Shown here: positions 45,301 through 55,900 of the stretch, one piece after another
Layout of the letters: every line of letters begins with the position of its first letter
Position numbering within the stretch: the stretch's first letter is position 1
From: Nipponacmea schrenckii
Taxonomy: Eukaryota; Mollusca; Gastropoda; Lottiidae
NCBI GenBank assembly: GCA_030562195.1
Contig: JAUJPP010000005.1
Location: 39,481,106 to 39,545,105, forward strand
Length of the DNA stretch: 64,000 nt
Direction of reading: 5' to 3'
Notes under the pieces: generated by a model
What the model was told of the DNA's origin: nothing
The model's database searches: none
The model's input: the letters and a program-made list of their open reading frames with translations, nothing else
Program-made: the position numbers and the translations under genes

Positions 45301-45635
45301 ACGCATTTATATATTGCTGGGTGCTTAATTTCATTAAAATTGTACACTTTGATGTTTTATTTAAAAGTTTTGTATCTAAGGGTGGATGGTAGTCCAACCA
45401 GTACCTATGGTAATATATCCACTAGCACAAGTCTGCAAGGTGTAATAAAATTATCATTTAATAATTGAAATAATTTTACTTTCAGGAACTGTTCGATTTG
45501 TTCCCTGTATATTTAAAAGAGCGACTTGGTGATCAATGTAGCGACCAGGCAGTAGTAGCATGGAACAAAGCTATTAAAGTTATTTTGTCAATAATTGAAA
45601 CGGAACTCACTAAACAGTCCAATGTATCCAAATGA
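42323..45635 (+). CDS. Globin X-like globin (membrane-anchored type)
   Basis: Exons 42323-42495, 44408-44633 and 45486-45635 join in phase to 182 codons plus stop. Globin landmarks are present: TVREKRLIVNSWELVKVN (A helix with Trp), YFEKFKGKDL (CD1 Phe), MRSHGTTVMHAL (distal E7 His), LIQKNAVTHFKLGI (proximal F8 His) and a G-H region with AWNKAIKVI. Intron 1 lies after ALFIR in phase 2 and intron 2 in phase 0 eleven residues after F8 His, fitting the ancient B12.2 and G7.0 positions. The N-terminus begins MGLIMST, which fits the N-myristoylation pattern M-G-x-x-x-S; globin X proteins of animals are typically myristoylated and membrane bound. The ATG follows an acceptor (TTATTTTTCAG) by two bases, so a non-coding exon lies upstream. 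A start at Met5 would remove the acylation site. Heme-binding residues are intact, so it should be functional; physiological role is not shown. Confidence 0.92.
42720..42900 (-). mobile_element. GAGCCACCGCGGCTCC family, truncated inverted copy in globin intron 1
   Basis: ATTAAAGATCGCTCGACAGT, TGCATGGCGTTGGCTGTCTT, CATTAGCCCATAAGGTGC and ACTCCATTCATTTCTTC are the reverse complement of the 5' half of the family. The plus-oriented copy begins right beside it at 42905, making a head-to-head pair. Confidence 0.75.
42905..43045 (+). mobile_element. GAGCCACCGCGGCTCC family, truncated copy
   Basis: AATAGAATGGAGTTTAACGT, CCATGTAGTGTGCAATGAGG and GACAGTTGCATTAGCTTACG match the 5' half of the family. 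Confidence 0.7.
44136..44226. mobile_element. TTAA-ended MITE, internally deleted 91-bp copy
   Basis: TTAAAGGGATACTGCGATTTA, then TGGTCAATATGAATATATCT, then TTATCCCTTTAA. It sits in globin intron 1, 180 bp before exon 2. Confidence 0.75.
44846..44912. repeat. 34-bp duplication rich in palindromic GTACATACGCATGC
   Basis: ATGCGTACAATAAAGTACAT followed by ACGCATGCAATA occurs twice with a third partial copy; the unit contains ATGCGTAC and its complement, so it can fold. Confidence 0.8.
45028..45268. mobile_element. TTAA-ended MITE in globin intron 2
   Basis: TTAAAGTGATACTGCGTCTTAG and TGGACATAAAATTTTAG at the left; TCTTATTGTCCCAGTTAA at the right; interior ACTTACCTGGTGTCATAATG. Confidence 0.8.
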
Positions 45636-46924
45636 AACCGTGGAACCTGCTAAATAAGTACTATTATAACTAACGACGAGATAAAATATCACAATTATGG
45701 AAATAGAAATATAATTCCTTGTGATATTCTCGACTCGGAACAAGTTTATGAATAGTATAAATAGAGTCAACTAATTTGCCATTTCTGTGTTTAGATTTGT
45801 AGTGTTGTGTCGATGGGTTTATTTATCTTTTTGTTTGGTTTATAAACAGGGCTATATTAGCAAACACAGTTCCTAGCATGCGTAAAACTGGATTTGCATG
45901 ACACAATTGGTTCACGTGGAATACTTCTGTTCACATTTTTATGTTTATTGACAGGGTTATCATTCTATAGTACTACATCTTTTCTTACCGCCATTTTAGA
46001 ACTGGCATATAAGAATTTTTGGATTTGTCTGTATTACAATGTTTTTTTTAAAACTTTAGTTGACCCTTTGGGAAACGTTATAACCTCACAGTTTACATTA
46101 AGGAAATATTTTCAACTTCAAAGGTTCAGATAAAAAACCACAATTTCATTATAATACTATTATTCTTTTTTTATGTAATATACAATATTATTATTATTAA
46201 CACATGATATATTTAATTTTATTATTAAAAAGCTTTGTTATTAATAACTAAAGTCTTTAGAAACAACGAAGGCCATAACGTGATGCCATAACGTGATGCC
46301 AGCTTCTTATCTGAGGTCAGAGAGGCTCATATTGCCTTGCTTCATTGTAGATCCGTTCGATACGGTTACTGTTTTATATGACAATCCATCAAAAAGCATC
46401 AGAAATGAAGATTACAAACACTAGTATCTGCGATGTTACCGTTAGGTTGCAGTCTATTATTTTATAAGGGAAATATAAAATAGTCCACCCCCATATCATA
46501 CCTTAAAGAGCTATATAGGCTGAATGAACTGTAACGTAGATTGTGTCAAGGCATAAATGGCGAGAAACGTACACCTAAAAATGTTTGTTCGCTGTAAAAT
46601 CGCATCCTTTGAAAGCAGCAGAAAAGAAGAAAGGTTACATACACAGGCGTATGTTATTTGATGATAAACATTCACAACTATTTAAAGGGAGTTAACTGAA
46701 ATTTTACAAATAAAAGCGTTGCGGAGATAATAATATTAATTTTCAATCTTGGCTGGTCGTTTCCGTTATCGGTCTATTGATCATAGCTAGTTGTAAGCAT
46801 CAATATATGTATGCAACGATAAACAGCTCAAATCAATATATAGTACGTACCAATGTAAAATACGTATCAGCGTATAGTACTCATCCTTATATATTTAACT
46901 TTTGGTGACTGCTGACTAATGTTC
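45636..46924. other. Globin 3' UTR and downstream flank
   Basis: No coding exon. An ATTAAA near 46224 is a possible poly(A) signal. The frame at 45894-46133 starts in AT-rich sequence without supporting domain. Confidence 0.35.
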
Positions 46925-47125
46925 TTAAATATGGTAGATTAGATCCCCTTTCATTACCTTCCTGAAGTAAACGCATTGCATTATTTTAATCTTAAGTTTA
47001 TCTTGTCAATCTCTCAAGAAGTATATAATTTCTTATTAAATTGATGTATACTGAAATTCATAGCAGTCTCTACTTATGACCTAGGCTAGTGCTTCTATAG
47101 GAGAATATCTCTTACAACACCAATA
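46925..47125 (+). mobile_element. Dispersed repeat family D, copy
   Basis: GGTAGATTAGATCCCCTTTC, AAGTATATAATTTCTTATTA, TGTATACTGAAATTCATAGC, ATGACCTAGGCTAGTGCTTC and TATAGGAGAATATCTCTTAC match 27295-27495 segment by segment. Confidence 0.75.
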
Positions 47126-47460
47126 CATGTATATGCACGTGTAGACATGAATTTACCATACGCACCAACCTATAATCCAAATTATCATATGCAACCTAGT
47201 ATAATACGCACCAATGTAAGCACACACTAATGCGGTAATCTCTGGTCGTATTCTACACTAAAATGCATTGTATTTTGTGTGACATGGTTAAGATATTGCA
47301 ATAGCAATAATTGTTTAGTCAAAGACGAAGTGAATTCATTTTACTTTGAAATTTCCACTACACAAGGCCAAGCTAACCAAACAAAAACTGTTAATGATCA
47401 AATATTCCTGGTGGAATTAGATAATGTGAGGAATTTGAATAAATGAATAATTGTACTTAC

Positions 47461-47519
47461 CTCCCATGTCAAAACCAACGTACATAGCACCAGAGGGATT
47501 TAGGATTGCCGGAACCATA
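47461..47519 (-). other. Orphan candidate exon, 59 nt
   Basis: On the minus strand a TTTTTTGGAAG acceptor-like sequence is followed by an open stretch encoding MVPAILNPSGAMYVGFDMG and then a perfect donor (GAG then GTAAGT). I do not recognise the peptide and found no partner exon within several kb. It could belong to an unannotated minus-strand gene between the globin and LRIG or be chance. Confidence 0.25.
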
Positions 47520-47744
47520 CTTCCAAAAAAGGTATAAAATTCTAATTTGCATATTTCTATTGTTCTGTTCTTAATTATTCTCGTAAAATTAACACATTTC
47601 ACACATTAGTTAAACTTGGTCATAATTTTATGCTAATAAAAGATTCACTTCAGCTTTGCCTTTATGACAAGTTGGAGGGTGGTCAGTCGGTCGGATGGTA
47701 CAACAGTGTTACGACGGTACGAAACAGGTGAAACAAAAACCTCC

Positions 47745-47859
47745 ATTTTCGTTATTGGGATAACACTTTCTTGGTGCTAGTTGCCGGTTCGAAGCCCGTT
47801 CGGGTCTCAGCCCGAGAATCAGTGCTATACCAAGAAAGTGTTGTCCCAATAACGAAAAT
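47745..47859. mobile_element. Short foldback with 30-bp near-perfect arms
   Basis: Arms 47745-47774 and 47830-47859 are inverted copies differing at one position (GTTATTGGGATAACACTTTC against the complement of GAAAGTGTTGTCCCAATAAC). Weaker pairing continues outward (GGTGAAACAA with its inverse). The loop is GC-rich and holds GGTTCGAAGCCCG, close to a tRNA B-box. It is probably a tiny MITE; a structured RNA is the alternative. Confidence 0.7.
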
Positions 47860-48287
47860 ATTGTTTCAACACCACTTTCTAAATGACATCGTATCATATC
47901 ATCTCCATTGTTATGGTAGAGCCCGTTACAATAAATATGAGGCATAGAATTAGATTTCATTTCAATTTTTTCCATAAAAAAATGTAACACATTGAAATAA
48001 CTAAATTTATACTTTATTCACTAGAAATGGATTTCAATAAACAAACTAAATGGGAGAATATAAGAAATTTAAATACAGCAGAGGACAATAGACTTTCAAC
48101 AGCTTCCTACTTATTACCTGTTTGTATTCTAATTATATAGATAAAACATCAGTAGGGTTATATTTTACAGTTTGGCTTCCAGAACCCTACTGCTAAATTA
48201 AGGCATAATTGTAATTTTCTCAGAAAATTTGAATAAAAAAAAGTATTATTGCTTTCTTACTTTTAAAAATTCTGCTTATACTATTGT

Positions 48288-48560
48288 ATATTGTGATCAA
48301 GTTCTTACTTTTGTATCTGATCAAGTATCAACTATAGTATATTTCAGATCAGGTATGAAATTTTGTATATACCTGATCAAGTATCAATCTTTGTATATTT
48401 TCAATCAAATATTGAATTCTGTATATTTTAACCAAGTATCAATTTTTTTGTATATTTTGATCAAGTATCAGCTTTTTTGGTATATTTCTGATAAAGTATC
48501 AACTTTTGTATATTTCGGATCAAATATTAAATTCCGTTTATTTCTGATCAATAATAACAT
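48288..48560. repeat. Degenerate ~38-bp tandem repeat downstream of LRIG
   Basis: About seven units of TGATCAAGTATCAA followed by TTTTGTATATTT with variable spacing. The 140-codon plus-strand frame over this stretch is a consequence of the repeat. It lies 1.3 kb beyond the LRIG stop and may be in its 3' UTR. Confidence 0.75.
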
Positions 48561-48599
48561 TTTCTCTGATCTGCTCCCTTCCCTTTCATATCTTATTTC

Positions 48600-49912
48600 T
48601 TTCAGGGATCCTATTCTCAAAAACGTCAGAAAGATTAAATCCAGATTTTAATTATACCTTAAGTTAATTGTATAATAAAACAAAATTTAAAATTGATTTA
48701 AATCTTCTCCAATCAGATGACTGGAACACTAAAATCATCTTAAGTTAAGTTTTAAAGTAGAAGGCCCCATATTGGTTAACCACTTAAATCAATTTCAAAT
48801 TTAGTTTTATTACCCAAACATGTTATTACAATTTTAAAAATCCCCAATGTAGTTTTTGAGAATAAGACAACTCTCGGATAACATTTTGATTGTGTATTAT
48901 CTGTTCCTAAGGCCTCAATGTTTTTGTAAGTCAATTATGATTTTTGGCACAATAATATATTTACTGAATAGAAATTATCGATGTGAATATTGAAATGAGA
49001 TGAGTTAAATAAAATAAGAATGTAAAAAAGATGAGAGATATAAAGTTGAACCAGGTTTTTAAAATGCATCAAACTGCAGAGATGATGAATTGGCCCAACA
49101 TGTCAACTTAATATTTTGACATTTAAATCACCTTGGTGATAAAGATAAAGGGAATTTTTTAATTAATTGACATGATAATTTCAATATTAAAATGACTAAT
49201 ATCATTTATATTTTTTTCTATTATGCAGAAACAACATCCAATTCATAGAACTAAACTTATATTTTATGTTGCATATTAAATTGAGTTGTGAAAATTGGTA
49301 TAGACAATTTAGATAACCTGTAACACTTTCACTACTTGTACAATACTAAAACTGTATTCTCAAACACAATAAATGAAAAATAAAAAGGCCCATGGAGACA
49401 AACAACATATTTTAACATATCATGAGAGTGTATAAAAATATATTGCTTTTAATGAGACTTATACAAATTGGAAGCCAGTTATCATAAAATCTTTGATAAA
49501 AGCAAAGTAAAAAAAGATGCCATTCATTTCCTTTGTCTGAAAATAAAAACTTAAAATATGCCTTAAATATATCCTTCGACCACTAACATTATCAAGAAAT
49601 TTCATATACCCGTTTTCACAGCAGTTTTATCACTTTAAAAGATTGAGTTTTAGTCTCAACTAATGTTTTGGCAAGAGAAATATGAAGTTAACTGCACCAT
49701 ATACTATGTAATCAGCAGTCTGTGGTTTTTTCAGTCTTGATTCCTGTCCTGAGATTTCACATCCTTGATTATCAAACCACATCCATGTACATTATTATAT
49801 TATCCACTGATTTAGAACAGTACATCAGGTATGCACTATGCACATTCAAAAAGAGTATAAAAACATCACAGATTGAAAATTGGATTAAAAACACAACCAT
49901 TCAAGCACAATG
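48600..49912 (-). other. Presumed LRIG 3' UTR and flank
   Basis: AT-rich non-coding sequence following the LRIG stop on the minus strand; no other exon is seen. TTTATT at 48013 (AATAAA on the minus strand) is a possible distal poly(A) signal, but nothing decides between several AT-rich candidates. Confidence 0.35.
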
Positions 49913-52900
49913 TTAACTATGTGAGTTGTTCTGTTGTCCTAGTCTAGGACTACCAGTAGGTAGTGGAATGTTTAAATGATATAAAGATGTATTATTGTCA
50001 CTATCATTATGACTGGAAGACCTTATATTATTATGACTCTGTAATATACAATTATTAGCCACAGTCTGTTTAGGATGATTGCTATTATTAAAACTACACG
50101 TACACATATGTACACAATCTGAAATATAAAAAAATTATCTTTAAATATGTATCATAATGTTCATATCTTGGTCAATATCATATATAATGTCCATATCTTG
50201 GTCAATATCATATATAATGTTCATATCTTGGTCAATATCATATATAATGTTCATATCTTGGTCAATATCATATATAATGTTCATATCTTGGTCAATATCA
50301 TATATAATGTTCATATCTTGGTTCAATATCATATATAATGTTCATATCTTGGTTAATATCATATATAATGTTCATATCTTGGTTAATATCATATATAATG
50401 TTCATATCTTGGTTAATATCATATATAATGTTCATATCTTGGTCAATATCATATATAATGTTCATATCTTAGTCAATATCATATATAATGTTCATATCTT
50501 GGTTAATATCATATATAATGTTCATATCTTGGTTAATATCATATATAATGTTCATATCTTGGTCAATATCATATAATGTTCCATATCTTGGTCTAATATC
50601 ATATATAATGTTCATATCTTGGTTAATATCATATATAATGTCCATATCTTGGTCAATATCATATATAATGTTCATATCTTGGTCAATATCATATATAATG
50701 TTCATATCTTGGTCAATATCATATAATGTTCATATCTTGGTCAATATCATATATAATGTTCATATCTTGGTCAATATCATATAATGTTCATATCTTGGTT
50801 AATATCATAATAATGTCATATCTTGGTAATATCATATATAATGTCATATCTTGGTAATATCAATGAAACTGTCATATTTGGTTCAATATCTATAATGTTC
50901 ATATCTTTAATATCAATATACATCACAATGAGTATTGATGAATATCGAAATGAATGATAGCTTTAACAATACATCTTCAATGCATTGAGAATATCAAATA
51001 ATGGAGTACATGGCTCATATCAGATTAAGAAGAAATAATAAAGATACAAACCTGAATAAGAAGGAGGGATAATTTGATCACATGTTTTACTTGGTGAAGT
51101 TAGACCACAATAACCATTCGGTTGGTTACAGTCACACCCCATATCTACAATAATATATAACATCAATATCTGTTAATATTGAATGGTCAGAACTTCGCAG
51201 ACAAATTGTATCCTGCCTTAAAAAAGGCTTTAGCCTTTCAACTGCCAGATATTTAGATTTGACTTTGAAGAAGGGAGGTCTCTATATACAGGCTTAAGAT
51301 GAAACAACTGACTAAAGATGATCTATTGAATATTAACATACATTAGCATAAATTAGTGTAAAATTTGACTCTTTATCTTTTAGTTTTAATTTGTATCAAT
51401 TTGTAACTAAAATATAGTTGATTTGAGTGGTTACTGGCCAGTCACTTAAATAGTTACCAACAATTTCAGAAAAGCCAACTTTTAAAAAAAATCTCTGCCT
51501 TTAAGGAATGAAGGGTATCATCAAGTGTTGATACCTGACCACAAGATATGATTCATAGATATATCAAGAATATATTTAGTCATAATTACCTGGTGGATGT
51601 TTCTTTTTCTTCAAATGATTATGTTTATAACAATTATCTAAGGTGTCGCCTCTTGAAAGAACACCTGAATGAACACTGTGTATTGAGGAGGTACTGGTTG
51701 ATTTGGGGATGGCACCCCCTATAAGTTTATTGTTTATACAATGTGGACATTTGGAATTGTCCTCAGGCAACAGGTGATCATCGTGCACATCATTTAAAAC
51801 TAGATTATTACAATTATTTGAGATTATAGGGTGGAATGTTTGTACACATGGTGAGCTATGTGTACTACTTATAGTGTCTGTTTCACTATTAGGATAATTA
51901 GCACTAGCTAAACTGTTTTCTGAAATGTCAAACAAATTTAATATTTAGTTATTATACGGAGGAAAAAAAAAGATTTCCATGGCGATTACAATCAATTGCC
52001 TTACAATATAACATGAAAAACTCTATCACTATATCCAGGGTATTCTTATGATCCAGTAATTATCAAAATAATCATATTATAGGTATTAACTGTAATCAAA
52101 ATTCAATTTAAGTGGTCTAAAGGTGTTGACAACCTTTACTTTCATAGTAAATATCAACAACTTTAAGAGGAACCAATAAATGAATTTTAAATTTGAAAAG
52201 TGCTACAGAGTCCTGAATAATGTTATGACTATGTTTCAGGGCTGTTGATTTATTTTTTCCCTAGCCAGTTATTTTTTAAATGATTTTTTGTTGATGACTA
52301 GCTGGCCCATGCTACACTAAACTTGTATCCAGTACAAAGCAATGAAAATAACCATATGAAATGTGTTTCAATAATTGTTTTACAGAATTCACTGGGTTAG
52401 AACAATATTGAAACCAACTGGAGAAAACAGTCCAAATTAAATATATATCTATTGTTACCTGCTGAACCTTTATTTAAAGACAGATGTAAACAATGATCAA
52501 CAGTATTATCAACATCACTAGGAAATATAGCTGTTGTACGACCGCAATCTGTTCTCAATCTATCAAAGTTACCTTCCTTTAACTGATAATCTGTAATACA
52601 TTGTTTAAATAGTAATATTTATTATTCATTTCAAAAACAGGAATAAAAGAGGAGTTTTAAATCCAATACTTCAGCAAAATCAAAACCTCCTACTCTTCTG
52701 CACCTTATAAGCTAATGAAGACAGGCAACACCATGCAGTGTGCAATGGGGGATATTTTGCCGGGGCAGCAGCGTCGTAAGCCTACTCTTTTTGAGATTTC
52801 TAACTGATGAGGGATCTCGAGATTAATTATTAAAAAGACATGAACTCGCTGACGTAGTTTTCTATACCGGTAAATATCATGACCCTTTTACATCATTCAA

Positions 52901-55900
52901 CTGATTTAGTCTGGTGTTGTAATTTAATTTACTCCAATTAGCTTTGGGTCTGTTATTTTTATGATTTGAGAACGCCGCGATAGTTTCAGATAAAGTATAA
53001 CAAGGAGAAACCGGTCGAAAAGTTTCATAGTATTTCTGGACATATAACAAGACAGAAGAGCTACCCAACAAGTATAATATTAGATGTTAAGTTAATAAAC
53101 CTACCACGGTAATTGTGATATGGGTGTATTGGTATTGGTGTATATGAAACATCTTTTTCAGAAGAAGCATAACCAGAGCTAGGTAATTCAGCAGGTAAAG
53201 TTGTTTCATCTGAAATAAAAAAAGCAGTTTTAACTTTAAACTAAAGTCGCTTTATGAGGCTCAAAATTGAAGGATAATCTCAAATTAATTCAAGTATAAA
53301 ATACTAGTAGAGTTGGCCTAGTGTTCTTACATATTATAAGGAATTTCAAGAGTCTCAAAAGTGACATTTTAAAACTTCTAGAATACCATAGATATAATTT
53401 TTGAATAATTATGCAAATATTGTAAACATTGTGGACATCTTAACAAAGTAAATAATGTACAGTTCATGGGAAATATCTAACATGAAGTTATAAAGAATGC
53501 CAATAATTTAAGTGTCAACGTTTTTTTAAATTTTTATAAGCATTTAAGTTTAAAACAAATACAAATACATTCTTTTTCTTTTATTTGACTGCACCCTCAT
53601 CAAACTTGCTTGTTAAAATGTTTGAAATTCTATCCTTACATGCATGCCAACTATTCTTTAAGGTTTTATATGAAGAAATGATATTATATTCATACTTTTC
53701 ACATTCATCAAGAGGTATTGCCTCAATTTAGTAACAGGTCTATACTATTTAAATACATGAATAGACCTATAAAATTTAAATACATGAAAGTGACCTTTAC
53801 AATTTAAATATGGAACTGACCTATACAATTTAAATACATGAAACTGACCTTTACAATTTAAATACATGAAACTGACCTTTACAATTTAAATACGGAACTG
53901 ACCTATAGGCCTACAATTTAAATACATGAATAGACCTATAAAATTTAAATACATGAATAGGCCTACAATTTAAATACATTGAACTGACCTATACAATTTA
54001 AATATGGAACTGACCTATAGGCCTACAATTTAACTACATTGAACTGACCTATACAATTTAAATACGGAACTGACCTATAGGCCTACAATTTAAATACATG
54101 AATAGACCTATAAAATTTAAATACGGAACTGACCAATAGGCCTACAATTTAACTACATTGAACTGACCTATACAATTTAAATATGGAACTGACCTATAGG
54201 CCTACAATTTAAATACATGAAACTGACCTTTACAATTTAAATACATGAAAGTGACCTTTACAATTTAAAAACATGAAACTGACCAATAGGCCTACAATTT
54301 AACTAAATGAAACTGACCTTTACAATTTAAATACATGAAACTGACCTATACAATTTAAATACATGAAACTGACCTTTATAATTTAAATACATGAAACTGA
54401 CCTTTACAATTTAAATACATGAAACTGACCTATACAATTTAAATACATGAAACTGACCTTTGCAATTTAAATACATGAAAAAGACCTATACAATTTAAAT
54501 ACATGAAACTGACCTTTACAATTTAAATACATGAAAGTGACCTATACAATTTAAATACATGAAACTGACCTGTAGGTGTAGCACTATATAACTCTGGACG
54601 TTTTCTAGTCTGATATATAATAATAACCCAGACTAATGATGTACCCACAACACAACAGACCACAGCTATAATAATAATACCAGTAGTAGTTGATGCATCA
54701 TCTGGAAATTTCCTTTCATCAACCCCTCCTTCTGATGTTACAGTTAATTGAGAGTTACCACGCTGTGTTCCTAGAGTATTGGACATCTCACAAGTATATC
54801 GACCAGCATCAGACTTCTGAGTTTCCACAATAATCAGCAGTTGGTTATCAGCAGTAAAGAAGTGTCGCTCTGAGATATCTAGAGCCTTGTTGTCCTTCAA
54901 CCAGGTTAATTTAGGTTTAGGACTACCAGATGCCATACATTCTAACACAGTGGTTTCTCCCTCCTTCGTGTATTTCTTATCTTCCATTTTACGAATAAAT
55001 GATGGTGTTTCTGTAATAAAACATGACCTTATGAAGTTAGAAATACACAATCATATAATAACATTTTGAAGAAGTCAAAATCCTTTCTTAAAAAATTAAG
55101 TACACAATAAAGGTGTTTTAATGCTTCTAGAGCCAATATTGATAATTCAAATAGATTAGGTCAGGTATCATATACTATGTTATTAACATAACCAATTTCC
55201 AAGCAAGTTACTTATTTAGAAATAATTATCAATCAGAGAATACAGTTAAGCTGAAGCTAAAATAACTAACCTTATAACGAATAAACATAATAAATTTCTT
55301 AATTGCTTGATAAAGACAAGAGTATTATCATTGAAACGTCACAAGTTATTTAATAAAGTCATTGTTTTCCATAAAACATAATAAATATGTTTGGATAGAA
55401 AACACCTCTAGATACCTATATACATCTTATACAAAACTTAATGATTTGTATTTAAAGAGAGAAAGGGTTATTTACAAGCTCCTGTAGTTTAATACTGTCC
55501 TGTATATTCACATTATATAAATATTAAACGTGACTTACCTAAGACTGTAACACTGACATTTGCTACAATGGTACCAGCCACATTTTTAGCTGTACAGCTA
55601 TAGATACCCTCATCAATACTTTTCACATTAAGAATAAAGAAAGTATCATCATTAGGAATAACTCTCATTCTCCTCTCTCTAGCAGCAGGGAAATCATTGC
55701 CACCATCTTTCTGCCAGGCTATTTCTGGTTTAGGTTGCCCTTTAGCTGAACACTCTAATTTGGCATAACGTCCAGCTTTTACTGTCACATCTTTAGGTGT
55801 TTTACTGAACACTGGAAACACTGGAAATACAAACAACTCACTATGAAAACCAATATTTGTGTTATAGAAAGTTGTATAACATCATTTCTAATTGCATTAA

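Larger units (their letters stand above)
49913..53209 (-). other. LRIG: LRIG cytoplasmic tail exons
   Basis: Five exons, all starting in phase 1: 53209-53105 (DETTLPAELPSSGYASSEKD, matching the conserved TDETNLPAD...GY block), 52590-52459, 51919-51590 (Ser/His-rich, basic KHNHLKKKKHPP end), 51144-51052 (MGCDCNQPNGYCG) and 50118-49913 (Asn/Ser-rich, stop TAA). The donors of the 52459 and 51052 exons are weak (GTAACA, GTTTGT). Apart from the membrane-proximal block the tail is poorly conserved; boundaries rest on splice sites and phase. Confidence 0.8.

Noticed and set aside
47783..47800. tRNA gene, suggested by GGTTCGAAGCCCG
   Set aside because: No A box, acceptor stem or anticodon arm can be drawn; the motif lies in the loop of an inverted repeat.
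48229..48651. 140-codon plus-strand frame
   Set aside because: It covers a degenerate 38-bp tandem repeat in AT-rich DNA downstream of LRIG; composition is Ile/Tyr/Phe-rich repeat translation.
50157..50784. Long open frames on both strands (up to 139 codons)
   Set aside because: They come from the 30-bp tandem array; no start context, no non-repetitive coding sequence.
50150..54569. CRISPR-like regular arrays
   Set aside because: Units are contiguous tandem repeats without unique spacers, in animal introns.
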